Shown here piece after piece: positions 34,036-43,901 of a DNA stretch of 64,000 nt. The notes beneath the pieces were generated by a model. That model ran no database searches. It was not told where the DNA came from and saw nothing but the letters and a program-made list of their open reading frames with translations. Source of the DNA: DATAES01 sp963721305 (GTDB lineage: Bacteria > Actinomycetota > Acidimicrobiia > Acidimicrobiales > JACDCH01); assembly GCA_963721305.1 (NCBI GenBank), contig CAVRIR010000004.1:682001-746000 (forward strand), given 5' to 3'. Position 1 is the first letter of the stretch. Every line of letters starts with the position of its first letter. Position numbers and translations under genes: made by a program.

Positions 34036-35533
34036 CCGCGTCGATCGTGTCGGCGTCGTCAGGCCCCTTGTCGTCGCGGTAACGGCGCACGCGGGCGAAG
34101 CGCAACGCCACGCCACCGGCGTAGCGCGTCGACACTTGCACCCCGTCGAGCGCGATCTCGACCACGACTTCGGGACGAAGGTGCACGACATGGCCGTCGT
34201 CCGACGTCGCCAGGGTCGGGAAGTGGTCTGTCTGCCAGCGCAGCAACGCGTCGGTCATTCCCTTGAACGTCTTGCCGACCATGACGAAGTCGCCATCGGG
34301 ATGGCGCGCACCGAGATGGATGTTGGACAGCCAGCCCTGCCGGCGACCATGCCCCCATTCCGCGGCGAGAACGACGAGGTCGAGCGTGCGTACCGGCTTG
34401 ACCTTGCGCCACGCCGCGCCGCGCCGTCCCGCTTCGTACGGCGCCCGCACGTCTTTCACCATCACGCCCTCGTGACCGGACGCCAGTGACCTCTCGAGGA
34501 ACGCCTCTGCCTCCGCGACGTCGTCGGTGACGATCGCCGGGATGCGCCACGGGCCGGCGACCCGTTCGAGCGCGTGGCTGCGGTCGAGCAACGGATGATC
34601 GATGAGGTCCTCGCCGTCGAGGTGCAGGCAGTCGAAGAACCGGATCGTCAACGTCGAGCCGGCGTCGACGTCGAAGCGGCTCATCGTGTCCTGGAACAGC
34701 TCCGGACGTTCGTCGTCACCGAACCCGACGGCCTCGCCGTCGAGGACGAAGCTGTCGGCCGGGAGCGCGCGGGCGAGGTCGACGAGACCCGGGAGCCGGT
34801 CGGTCACGTCGTTGAGGTTGCGGGTGTAGATCCGCACCTCGTCGCCGGCCCGGTGCAGCTGCAGCCGGATGCCGTCGAGCTTCCATTCCACCGACGACGT
34901 GCCGCAGGCCTCGATCGCTTCCTCGACCGACGCCGCGGTCGCGGCGAGCATCGGCAGCACCGGTTGGAGCGGTTCGAGCCCGATCGCTTCGAGCCCCGCG
35001 ACGCCTTCCGTCAGCGCGACCACCGCGGCGCGGGTGAGGTCGCCGCGGAGCATCGCGGCGCGCCGGACCGCGGTTGCGGGAACGTCGGCGGCGCGCGCGA
35101 CGGCTTCGGCCATCACGCCCGCCAGTGCACCCTGTCGCAGCTCGCCGGTGAACAACCGTCGCAGGAAGTCGGTCTCGTCCGCCGTGGCGCGCTCGAGCGC
35201 ACCGCGCAGCAAAGACGCGCGCGCCGCGTTCGATCCGGCGCCGCCGGTTGCGGCCAATCGATCCACGAGCTCGTCGACGTCGAGGATCGTGAGGTCCGCC
35301 GTGGCGGCGGGCTCGACGTCGATGTTGACGACCGTCCGCCAACCGATGCCGATGCGGCCCTGGCGCGGCGAGCCCGTCAGCATCGCCACCGCGACCGGAA
35401 CCTCGGCGTCGTCGAGGCGCGCGAGGAGGTCCGCCAGTGCCGCGATCTTGGTCGAGCGCGCCGATGTCGACGTCACCGCCATCGAGGTTGCGACCAGGTC
35501 GGCGAGCAACACGGAACAAGTCTGCTGCCTCAC
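33995..35533 (-). CDS. ATP-dependent DNA ligase (LigB-like)
   Basis: The 512-residue ligase seals nicks using ATP. It has an N-terminal alpha-helical DNA-binding domain (about 10-200), the adenylation lysine K218 in VEWKLDGIRLQLH (KxDG), RNLNDVTDRLP, DGEAVGFG, EGVMVKDVRAPYEAGRRGAAWRKVKP and a C-terminal OB domain ending RFARVRRYRDDKGPDDADTID. It resembles mycobacterial LigB more than NHEJ ligases, since no polymerase or nuclease domain is attached. The start is GTG 35533; GTG 35512 would give a more LigB-like N-terminus (LLADLVATSM). It lies convergent to ndh and divergent from the thioesterase. Confidence 0.92.
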   Translation of the reverse strand: MRQQTCSVLLADLVATSMAVTSTSARSTKIAALADLLARLDDAEVPVAVAMLTGSPRQGRIGIGWRTVVNIDVEPAATADLTILDVDELVDRLAATGGAGSNAARASLLRGALERATADETDFLRRLFTGELRQGALAGVMAEAVARAADVPATAVRRAAMLRGDLTRAAVVALTEGVAGLEAIGLEPLQPVLPMLAATAASVEEAIEACGTSSVEWKLDGIRLQLHRAGDEVRIYTRNLNDVTDRLPGLVDLARALPADSFVLDGEAVGFGDDERPELFQDTMSRFDVDAGSTLTIRFFDCLHLDGEDLIDHPLLDRSHALERVAGPWRIPAIVTDDVAEAEAFLERSLASGHEGVMVKDVRAPYEAGRRGAAWRKVKPVRTLDLVVLAAEWGHGRRQGWLSNIHLGARHPDGDFVMVGKTFKGMTDALLRWQTDHFPTLATSDDGHVVHLRPEVVVEIALDGVQVSTRYAGGVALRFARVRRYRDDKGPDDADTIDAVRALLPARGQDAG

Positions 35534-35551
35534 CTCTTAGTGTTCCGCCGG

Positions 35552-36340
35552 ATGGAGTTCGCCACGATGATGACGCTCGAGCCGCACGGCCCGGACACGT
35601 ACGTCGGCATCGGTCCGAAGTACCCGTGGGGCGGGCTGTACGGCGGCCAGATCGTGGCGCAGGCATTGCGGGCCGCGATGCACACCGTCGAGCCGAACTT
35701 CCGGGTGCACTCGCTGCACGCCTACTTCATCCGCCTCGGTGATCACGCGGAGCCGATCCGCTTCGAAGTCGACCGCATTCGCAACGGCCGCTCGTTCGTC
35801 ACCAGGACCGTCGTCGCCCGCCAGCCCGTCGGCGCCATCTTCAACATGTCGGCCAGCTTCCAGGTCGACGAGGACGCGCCGGACGCGCAGACCGCCGAGA
35901 TGCCGTCCGTCGTTCCGCCGGACGACCTGCAAGGGTCGAGCGCGCTCGGGATGTTCGAGCGCCGCCTCGTGCCAACTGGTGGACAGCGGGGGAAGTCGGT
36001 CGGTTGGCTCCGCATGACCGATCCAGTGGACGAGGATCCCGCGATGCACGCGTGCGCGCTCGCGTACATGAGTGACGACCTGCCAACCGACGCCGTCGTC
36101 GCGGTCGAGTATCCGGACTTCGAGGGTCAGTGGGCGCACGAGTCGTTGTGGAGCGCCTCACTCGATCATGCGATCTGGTTCCACCGCCCCGTCCGCGCCG
36201 ACGAGTGGCACCTCCAGGAGTTCACCTGCCACGGCCTCATCAGCTCACGGGGGTTGTCCGTCGGCCACGTCTTCGACCAGCGCGGCACCCATCTCGCGAC
36301 GATCAGCCAGGAAGTTCTCCTCCGTTCACAACGCCGGTAG
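35552..36340 (+). CDS. Acyl-CoA thioesterase family protein (TesB-like)
   Basis: The 262-residue double-hotdog protein resembles the gene at 9903-10757 but is more divergent. It has GGLYGGQIVAQALRAAM, SLHAYFIRLGDHAEPIRFEVDRIRNGRSFVTRTVVA, then SLDHAIWFHRPVRADEWHL and TISQEVLLR. The Asp of SLDH and the Gln of SQE match TesB active-site positions. The missing N-terminal helix and compact size suggest a distinct acyl specificity. Repeat family 2 copy 2 follows its stop. Confidence 0.88.
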   Translation: MEFATMMTLEPHGPDTYVGIGPKYPWGGLYGGQIVAQALRAAMHTVEPNFRVHSLHAYFIRLGDHAEPIRFEVDRIRNGRSFVTRTVVARQPVGAIFNMSASFQVDEDAPDAQTAEMPSVVPPDDLQGSSALGMFERRLVPTGGQRGKSVGWLRMTDPVDEDPAMHACALAYMSDDLPTDAVVAVEYPDFEGQWAHESLWSASLDHAIWFHRPVRADEWHLQEFTCHGLISSRGLSVGHVFDQRGTHLATISQEVLLRSQRR

Positions 36341-36344
36341 CTGC

Positions 36345-36392
36345 GTTCTGGCGTCACCTGCGGCGGATATCCGCCGGATCTGACGCCAGAAC
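36345..36392. repeat. Palindromic repeat family 2, copy 2 (bidirectional terminator candidate)
   Basis: The same 48-bp architecture as copy 1 is seen: outer arms GTTCTGGCGTC (36345-36355) and GACGCCAGAAC (36382-36392) around the 14-bp palindrome at 36362-36375. It lies between the convergent thioesterase and DUF3052 genes, 5 bp and 10 bp from their stops. Confidence 0.9.
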
Positions 36393-36402
36393 GAGAAGGC
36401 GG

Positions 36403-36816
36403 TCAGCGGGTGCGGCGCTCCTTGCGCCAGACGACCCGCAGGCCGGACCACACGTCGTCGATGGCGCACACCTTGTTGTCGACGAGCCCGAGCGGCAGGA
36501 ACACCTCGCGCACGGTGTCCTCGGTGATGTCGGTCGGGACCTTGCTCGCCTTCTTCGGCCATGCGATCCACAGGCCGCCATTGATGTCGAGGACGTCGAG
36601 CAGCTTCGGCACTCGCGCCTCGAGGTCGGCCCGCTCGGTGTGGAACGAGACGACGACGTCGGCCGAACCGGTGGCGCGGGAACGGATCTGCACGCCGGGC
36701 GGGATCCCATCGAGCGTCCCCTCGAAGCCCTTCGGCGCGCCGAGCAACGCGATGGCGCTCCCTTCCTTGATGCCAAGCTTCTTGGCGAGCGGCGTCCCGC
36801 TGTACCCGGCGGCCAC
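36403..36816 (-). CDS. DUF3052 family protein
   Basis: The 137-residue protein begins AAGYSGTPLAKKLGIKEG and contains VVSFHTERADLEARVPKLLDVL and GGLWIAWPKKASKVPTDITEDTVRE, then CAIDDVWSGLRVVWR. These match the actinobacterial DUF3052 family, a small cytosolic protein of unknown function. It is the last gene after the ABC permease, 15 bp downstream, and may be co-transcribed. Confidence 0.85.
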   Translation of the reverse strand: MAAGYSGTPLAKKLGIKEGSAIALLGAPKGFEGTLDGIPPGVQIRSRATGSADVVVSFHTERADLEARVPKLLDVLDINGGLWIAWPKKASKVPTDITEDTVREVFLPLGLVDNKVCAIDDVWSGLRVVWRKERRTR

Positions 36817-36831
36817 GACGACCGGCGCCCG

Positions 36832-39396
36832 CTACTCGGCGGCGATGGCGCGCAGCACGTCGAGCTTCGCGGCGCGACGCGCGGGGCGAATGCCGGCGAG
36901 CACGCCCGCCAGTGCACCCAACACCACGAGGACGACCAGCGAGAACACCGGCAGCGCGAACTTCGCGAAGCCGTTGTGGCTCGCGACCGTCACCAGCGCC
37001 CACCCGCACACCGCGCCCAGCACGACACCGCCGATCGTGCCGAACAGCGCGACGATCACCGACTCCCATCGCACCATCGACCGCAACTGCGGGCGCGTCT
37101 CACCAACGGCCCGCAACAGGCCGAGCTCGCGAGTGCGTTCGAAGATGGACAGCGACAGGGTGTTGGCGATGCCCATGAGCGCGATCACGATGGCGAGGAA
37201 CAGGAGCACGTACACGAGCGACAGGATCTGGTTGACCTGGCCGAACACCTGGTCCGTGAACTCCTGGCGATCCTGCACCTTGGCGTTGGGGTACGACGCG
37301 GTCGTCTGCTCGATGGCGGCCTTGCCGTCGGCCAGCGACACGCCCGAGCTCAGCTTCACGAGGATCAACGAGTCGAGGTTCTCGGTGGCGTGCGGAACCC
37401 ACTCCTCGGTGCTCAGCAAGTAGTCGGAGCCGAACACGTCACGGTTCTCGAACGTCGCCGCGATCGTGAGCTGTGTCGGGTTGTTCGGATCGCCGTTCGT
37501 GTACACGATCGGGATCTTGTCGCCGACCTTCAGGTTGTGGTCGTCCGCGTACCGACTCGACACCGCGATCGTGCCGGAGCCGAGCGCGTCGAGCGAGCCG
37601 CTGTTCACGCCGAGATCGAACACCCGCGACAGCGCGACGGGATCGGTCGCCACGAGGTCCGTGTCGGAACCATTGACCTTCGCCAGCCCGGTCTGGAGGC
37701 CCGCGGCGGCGCTGACCTGCGGGAGCGCTCGCACCTGTTGCGACAGTTGCGGGTTGAAGCCGCCGGAGCCGCGGGTCTGCGAGTCGACGACGAGGTCACC
37801 GGCGAAGGACTTCTTGATCTGTGAGTCGATCGAGGACTTGATCGACGCGGCGAACACCGTGAACAGTGCGACGACGGCGACGCCGATCATCAGCGCTGAA
37901 GCGGCACCGCTCGTGCGACGGGGGTTGCGGCGCGCGTTCTCACGAGCGAGCTTGCCGGTCACACCCCGGAACCGGGCCAGCGGCGCACCGATGAACTGGC
38001 TGATCGGCCCGGCGAGCGCGGGTCCGAGGACGACGAGGGCGACGATGAGCAACAACGCACCGATGCCGACGCGCGAAAGCCCGGTCGAACCCGTGAGCCC
38101 CACCCCACGGACGATGTTCAGCGAGCCCAGCGCGGCGGCGATGCCACCGATGATGATCCGGGCGCGGCTGGCGTGGGTGCGCTCGAGCGCGAGATCGCGC
38201 ATCGCCGCGAGTGGCGGCACGCGCGACGCCTTCCACGCCGGCACGATCGACGTCAGCACCGACACGCCGATGCCGACGACGAGCGCGGCCTCCACGGTGC
38301 TGGCCTTGAGCACCAGACCGGTGGCGGGCAGATCGAGTCCGAAGACGGCGAGCAAGCTCTTCAGCAGCAGTGCGACGCCGAAGCCGGCGAACAGACCGAC
38401 GACCGCCGCGACGATGCCGATCACGAACGCCTCACCGACGACCGACAAGAGCACCTGCTTGCGTGCCGCGCCGAGCGCCCGCAGCAGCGCCATCTCCCGC
38501 GTGCGCTGCGTGACGATGATCGAGAACGTGTTGTAGATGCTGAAGACCGACACGAGGATCGCGACGAACGCGAACGGTCGCAGCAGCAGGTTGAAGAACG
38601 TCGTGACGCCCTGCTGGATGGCGTCCTGGTTCTCCTTCGTGATCTGCGCGCCGGTGACCGCCTCCGTCCCCGCGGGCAGCACCTCCTGGATGCGCGACAC
38701 CAGCTCGGTCTGCGAGACGCCCGGCTGCGCGACGACCGCGATGTTGTCCACCTGGGTCGTGTTGCCGACGACCTTGTTCTGCGCTTCGGCGAGCGTCATG
38801 AGCGCGAACGACGCGCCGCCTGGACTGTCTTCGTCACCGAACTTCGCGATGCCCACGACGGTGAACGGGTTTGGCCCTGCGGCCGTGATCACCGTTGTCT
38901 TCTCGCCGACGCTCAGGTTGCCGTCGGATGCCGACTTCTTGTCGATGACGATCTCGCCCGCGTTCTGCGGTGCGCGTCCGTCAACGAGACGGAACGGATT
39001 GAGTTGCGGCACCTCGGACCAGTTGCCGGCGAACGTCGGCGCCCCGCGGCCGGGATTGCCGAGCGTCTTGCCGTTGCTTCCGACGATCTGCCCGTAGCCC
39101 TGTACCTGCGGCTCGGCGGCCTTGACGCCGTCCACCGACTGCACGGTGTCGAGCATGGTGATGGGGATCCGACCGCGGATCGAGTTGCCGAAGCCACTGT
39201 CGATCTTCGTCGAGCTCCGCACGACCGCGTCGGTGCCCTTGTTCACGTTGGCGAACAGGTCGTTGAACGTCTTGCTGATCGTGTCGGTCAGGACGAGGTT
39301 GCCGGAGAGGAACGCGACGCCGAGAACGACAGCGATGAACGTCGACGCCAGCCGGCGCTTGTGCGCGAGCAGGTTCTTCCACGTGAGCTTCAGCAC
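36832..39396 (-). CDS. MacB/FtsX-type ABC transporter permease
   Basis: The 854-residue permease has an N-terminal membrane helix (LASTFIAVVLGVAFLSGNLVL), a large periplasmic-type domain (about 45-255), three membrane helices of a first FtsX module (about 265-395), a central helix region, a second external domain and a final FtsX module (about 720-850). This duplicated form with eight or more helices is typical of actinobacterial MacB-like exporters, which use mechanotransmission to move lipids, peptides or lipoproteins. The substrate is unknown. GTG 39396 has an AGGAG site and follows the ATPase gene by 12 bp. Confidence 0.9.
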   Translation of the reverse strand: MLKLTWKNLLAHKRRLASTFIAVVLGVAFLSGNLVLTDTISKTFNDLFANVNKGTDAVVRSSTKIDSGFGNSIRGRIPITMLDTVQSVDGVKAAEPQVQGYGQIVGSNGKTLGNPGRGAPTFAGNWSEVPQLNPFRLVDGRAPQNAGEIVIDKKSASDGNLSVGEKTTVITAAGPNPFTVVGIAKFGDEDSPGGASFALMTLAEAQNKVVGNTTQVDNIAVVAQPGVSQTELVSRIQEVLPAGTEAVTGAQITKENQDAIQQGVTTFFNLLLRPFAFVAILVSVFSIYNTFSIIVTQRTREMALLRALGAARKQVLLSVVGEAFVIGIVAAVVGLFAGFGVALLLKSLLAVFGLDLPATGLVLKASTVEAALVVGIGVSVLTSIVPAWKASRVPPLAAMRDLALERTHASRARIIIGGIAAALGSLNIVRGVGLTGSTGLSRVGIGALLLIVALVVLGPALAGPISQFIGAPLARFRGVTGKLARENARRNPRRTSGAASALMIGVAVVALFTVFAASIKSSIDSQIKKSFAGDLVVDSQTRGSGGFNPQLSQQVRALPQVSAAAGLQTGLAKVNGSDTDLVATDPVALSRVFDLGVNSGSLDALGSGTIAVSSRYADDHNLKVGDKIPIVYTNGDPNNPTQLTIAATFENRDVFGSDYLLSTEEWVPHATENLDSLILVKLSSGVSLADGKAAIEQTTASYPNAKVQDRQEFTDQVFGQVNQILSLVYVLLFLAIVIALMGIANTLSLSIFERTRELGLLRAVGETRPQLRSMVRWESVIVALFGTIGGVVLGAVCGWALVTVASHNGFAKFALPVFSLVVLVVLGALAGVLAGIRPARRAAKLDVLRAIAAE

Positions 39397-39408
39397 TGGT
39401 GCTCGCTC

Positions 39409-40176
39409 CTACTCGTCGCCGAGCGCCTTCAGGCGGTCGAGCACCTTTTGCTGCGACGGATCGTCCATCGTGTCGACGATGCGCCCGTCGACGAGGAACA
39501 GCGCGGTGTCCGCGTAGCTCGCGGCAACCGGGTCGTGGGTGACCATCACGATCGTCTGGTCGAGCTGGTCGACCGCGTTGCGCATGAACGTGAGGATCTC
39601 GGCACCGGCGCGCGAGTCGAGGTTGCCCGTCGGCTCGTCGGCGAAGATGATCTGCGGACGGCTGGCGAGTGCGCGTGCAACGGCGACGCGTTGCTGCTGA
39701 CCGCCGGACAGCTCGGACGGTCGGTGCTTCAGGCGGTCACGCAAGCTGACCGTGTTCACGATGGTGTCGAGCCACTGTTGATCAGGATCCTTGCCGGCGA
39801 GATCCATCGGCAACGTGATGTTCTCGAGCGCGGTCAGCGTCGGGATCAGGTTGAACGACTGGAACACGAAGCCGACGCGCTCGCGGCGGAGCAACGTCAG
39901 CTCCTTGTCGGACAACGTCGACAGCGCGACCTCACCGATGTACACGGCACCCGAAGTCAGCGAGTCGAGTCCGGCGACGCAGTGCATCAGCGTCGACTTC
40001 CCCGATCCGGATGGACCCATGATGGCGGTGAAGTGCGCGTGCGGGAACTCGACGGTCACGCCGTCCAAGGCGCGAACCGCGGTGTCGCCCGAGCCGTAGA
40101 CCTTCACTGCATCGACGGCGCGAGCAGCCGGGGTACCGGTGACGACGGAGGGGGGCTCGGTCTCGGCGGTAGCCAT
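39409..40176 (-). CDS. ABC transporter ATP-binding protein (MacB/LolD type)
   Basis: The 255-residue ATPase has Walker A MGPSGSGKST, the Q-loop VFQSFNLIPTLTALENI, the signature LSGGQQQRVAVARAL, Walker B IIFADEPTGNLDS and the switch VMVTHDP. The NLIPTLTALEN segment is characteristic of the LolD/MacB subfamily. ATG 40176 is chosen because the upstream in-frame extension is Arg/Pro-rich and non-conserved. It pairs with the permease just downstream. Confidence 0.93.
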   Translation of the reverse strand: MATAETEPPSVVTGTPAARAVDAVKVYGSGDTAVRALDGVTVEFPHAHFTAIMGPSGSGKSTLMHCVAGLDSLTSGAVYIGEVALSTLSDKELTLLRRERVGFVFQSFNLIPTLTALENITLPMDLAGKDPDQQWLDTIVNTVSLRDRLKHRPSELSGGQQQRVAVARALASRPQIIFADEPTGNLDSRAGAEILTFMRNAVDQLDQTIVMVTHDPVAASYADTALFLVDGRIVDTMDDPSQQKVLDRLKALGDE

Positions 40177-40301
40177 GGCCGCCAACCTACGGAGGCACCA
40201 CGGTCGAGGACAACGGGGAATGACCCCGAGGCGCCTCCGGGACATTCCCGATGGCGCCGCGATCGCTTTCAGGAGAACGGTGTCACTGTGACCCTCGCCC
40301 G

Positions 40302-40307
40302 TAGACT
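40302..40307 (+). promoter_or_regulatory. Possible -10 box for a leaderless cyclase transcript
   Basis: TAGACT fits the actinobacterial TANNNT -10 consensus and ends 9 bases before ATG 40317, so transcription would begin at or next to the start codon. No convincing -35 box or Shine-Dalgarno site is visible. Start GTG 40314 is the alternative. Confidence 0.35.
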
Positions 40308-40316
40308 CGGTACGTG

Positions 40317-43300
40317 ATGTGCCCGGCGTGTGGGGCCCCGCTGGTCGAGGGAGCGCGCTTCTGCGCGTCCTGTGGCACCCCGCTCCACCGGCGGGTCGAC
40401 GAGCGCCGCGTCGTCACGGTTCTCTTCGCTGACCTGGTCGGATTCACCTCAATGGCCGAAACGCGCGACCCCGAGCACGTGAAGAACATCGTCGACGACT
40501 CGTTCGAGCGCCTGGTCGCCGACATCGAGGCCTACGGCGGCCAGGTCGACAAGATCGTCGGCGACGCGATCCTCGCCCTGTTCGGCGCCCCGGTCGCGCA
40601 CGAGGACGACGCCGAACGCGCGGTGCGTGCTGCCCTGACCATGCAGCGCACTCTCACCGACTGCGACGCGGCCGCGGACACGGCCGGACTGCAGATGCGG
40701 ATCGGCATCAACACCGGTGAGGTGCTCGTCGGTGCGCTGCGGGTGGGCGGCGACTACACCGCCATGGGCGACGTCGTGAACAGCGCGCAGCGCCTGCAGA
40801 CCACCGCGGAGCCGGGCCAGATCGTGGTCGGCCGCGCGACTCACACCGCCACCCGCCACGTCGTGCGATTCACCGAGATGGGCCCGGTCAACGCCCGGGG
40901 CCGTGACGAGCCGATCCACGCCTGGGTCGCCGAAGAGGCGCTGCTGCCGCCCGGCGCTCGTCCCGGCCGGGGCAACACGCCGATGGTGGGTCGCGAGCAC
41001 GAGCTGGGACTGCTCAGCCGTGCCATCGACACGGCATTCGAGCGTCGGCGGGCGCAGCTGCTGCTGGTGGTCGCCGAGGCCGGCATGGGGAAGACGCGCT
41101 TGGCCGAGGAGGTCGCCGCGATCGCGGAGTGCGACCACGGCGTCGCCGTGCTCGAGGGCCGATGCGTCCCGTACGGCGAGGCGAACGTGTGGTGGCCGAT
41201 CGCCGAGGCGTTGCGATCGACGTGCGAGGTCAACGTCGGCGATCCGATCGACGTCGCGCGGCCGTTGGTCACCGCCCGCACCAGCATCGGCTTGCCGTCC
41301 GAGACGGCGGCGGAGATCGAACGCGTCACCGACGGCTTGCTGCACATCATGGGCTACGAGGAATCGCTCGGCCGCATCGATCCCGCACGCGCCCGCGAAG
41401 AGGTGCGCCGCTCCGTGCTCACCTTCATCGACGGGTTCGCACGCCAGCATCCCGTGGTCGTGCTGCTGTCCGACCTGCACTGGGCGGACGACGTCGTTCT
41501 CGAGTTGATCGACCAGTGGCTCGAACGTCTTGCCGCGTTGCCCGTCGTCCTCATCGCAACGGCGCGCACCGACTTGTTCGAGCGGTGGCGGCCTGCGGTC
41601 GGCCGTCACAACCAGCTCGTGCTGAACCTCGATCCGCTCTCGCGTGACGCGGCGGCGACGCTGCTCGACGCGCTCGCGGAAGCACCGGTTCCCGAAGAGC
41701 TGCGCACTGTCCTGCTCGATCGCAGTGGCGGCAATCCGTTCTTCCTCGAGGAGCTCGTGTCGCTGCTCGCGGAAACGAACGCGATCGCGGACGACGACAT
41801 CGGTCTGACCCAGGCGACGGGCCCGCGTGAGCTCCCGCACACGCTTCGCGGGCTGGTGGCGGCACGGCTCGACAGCCTGACCGTCGACGAGCGCTGCACG
41901 CTGGAGGACGCCGCGGTGCTCGGGCGCCGGGGCGCGGTGGTCGCGCTGCAGATCATGGGCAGCGAGGCCCACGGCACGAACACGCCTGCGATCGACGCCG
42001 CGTTGCTCGGGCTCGAAGCGAAGGACCTCCTCGTCATCGACGACAGTCGATGGTCGTTCCGCTCAGATCTCGTGCGCGAGGTCGCGTACGGGATGCTGAC
42101 GAAGGCCGACCGTGCTCGACGCCACTACGGCGTGGCGAAGTGGATGGAGAGCCACTCCGTCACGTCACCGGCCGACATCGACCGCATCGCGCACCACTAC
42201 GCGACCGCTGCGACCCTTGTCGAAGAGCTGGGCTTCGTGGCCGACATGCCCGGCGAGATCCAAGAGCGCGCGCTCACGTGGATCGATCGCGCCGTGCGGC
42301 AGGCCGAAGCCGGTGAGCTCTATCCGGTCGTCGTCCATCTCTGCACGCACGGTCTCAAGCTGCGGCGCATCCCGCGCGAACAGCGTGAGCGGTTCCTGCT
42401 GGCACGTGGGCGAGCGCGCATCAACATCCGCGAGCTCGAGCAGGCGGCGATCGATGTCGACGCCGCGATGCAGTCAGCCAGTCGACGCGGGTGACGACGA
42501 GTCGCGCGCCGCCGCGTTGACGGCGCGCGGCGATCTCGAGCAGAAGGCCGGCGACCTCGAGCGTTCCTTGCTGACATTGCAGGAGGCGATCGACCTCTAC
42601 CGCGCGGTCGATGACGACCAAGGGGTGGCCGAGTCGTTGCGGGCGTACGGCATGACGCGGCTGTTCGCCGACGACGGCGAGGGCGCGACGGTGTCGTTCC
42701 TCGAGGCCCTCGAGCTCTACCGCTCGCTCGGCGACCGTCGCGGCGAGGCGTGGGCACTGCAGAACCTCGCATGGGTTGCCTACACGGCCGGTGACGCCGG
42801 CAAGGCCGAGGCGTGGTTGAACGAATCGGTCGAGGCCTTCGCCGAGATCCGCGACTCCGGCGGCCTCGGTTGGGCCACTGGACTGCTCGCCTTCGTGCGT
42901 TACCACCAAGGTCGCCACGCCGAGGCCGAGGCAATGGCCGAGCGGCTCTACATCGAGGCGGGTCAGCGCGGCGATCGTTGGGCCGAGGGCATGATGCGCA
43001 ACCTGCTCGCCATGCTCGGCCTGTGGGGCGGGCGCGCCGCGGAATCGGTGCCGCATGGCGAGGCGGCGTACAAGCTGTTCAAGCAGATGCGCGACTGGTA
43101 CGGCGAGATGATCTCCGCCGGCGTTCTCGGTCGGGCGCTGCTGGCCGTCGGGCGCATCGACGACGGGTTCGCCGTCCTCGACGAGAGCATCCGCCGCGCA
43201 TCCGAGTTGCCCCTCAATCAGGCGGCGACAACGTCCGACGCGCAGCTGGCGTGCGCCGCCGCCCAGGCCGGCATGCCCGAGCGCGGCCGGATGGCGCCAC

Positions 43301-43827
43301 CGATCACCGACGACCCGGTGCACGAGATCGGCTGGGTCGATTGGCACGTCGCATCGGCCCTGCTCGACCTGCAGCGCGGCTCGGTCGCCGAGGCGCGAGC
43401 GCGGCTCGAACGACTCGTGAGCGGCACCGAGCCGAACGGCTACGTCGCGAGCTCGCTGGCGCTCGTTCTCGCCGCGGCCGGCGACGCGGACGCGTCACGG
43501 GCGCTGTCCCTCAAGGTCGCGGGGCTCGAATCCGCCACCTACGCCGATCGCATCATGGCGATGCTCGGCGGCGGGCTTGGTCAGGCGCGCATCGGCGAAG
43601 AAGACGTCGCGGAGGCATGGCTCCACACCGCGCGTGAGCTGGCGGATGGCACCGAGGATCTGCTGCTCGCCGCGATCGTCCGAGTTGCACAGGCACGCGC
43701 CGGGCAGGCTCTCGGCCGTGCCGACGCCGATGCCGACCTCCAACGCGCCCAACTCGTGCTCGACGCCATGGGCGTGGACGAGTCCGGCTGGGACACCGCT
43801 TTCCGCCTCGCCGCCGGCGTGCCCTGA
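40317..43827 (+). CDS. Zinc-ribbon / class III nucleotide cyclase / ATPase / TPR regulatory protein (one apparent frameshift)
   Basis: The product starts with a zinc ribbon (C2, C5, C16, C19), then a class III cyclase domain with metal Asp39 (LFADLVGFTS), Asp83 (KIVGDAILALFG) and the transition-state pair Asn155/Arg159 (VVNSAQRL). An AAA/STAND ATPase follows with AEAGMGKT at 253-260 and VVLLSDLHWAD, then a long TPR-like helical region. Such proteins are thought to make cAMP in response to an internal signal. The frame ends at TGA 42492-42494, but removing one extra base near 42470-42490 continues it as DAGDDESRAAALTARGDLEQ to 43827, giving 1169 residues. As written, the gene would be split after residue 725. 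Confidence 0.85.
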
Positions 43828-43830
43828 CGC

Positions 43831-43880
43831 GAATGTTGGATGGAAACGGGCGCTATAGCGCCCGTTTCCCCCGGAGTTCG
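43831..43880. repeat. Dispersed palindromic repeat family 1, copy C
   Basis: This copy is 50 bp, one base shorter than the others in the pyrimidine run before CCGGAGTTCG. Its stem is GAAACGGGCGC with a TATA loop. It starts 4 bp after the cyclase stop and ends 22 bp before the stop of the convergent peroxiredoxin gene, a bidirectional terminator position. Confidence 0.85.
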
Positions 43881-43901
43881 TCGGCGTCGCGGCGGAGCGG
43901 A

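Noticed and set aside
42492..42494. TGA in the cyclase gene as a second selenocysteine codon
   Set aside because: Reading through in frame gives an Arg-rich nonsense stretch. The coherent TPR sequence continues only after a one-base shift, so this is a frameshift and not recoding.
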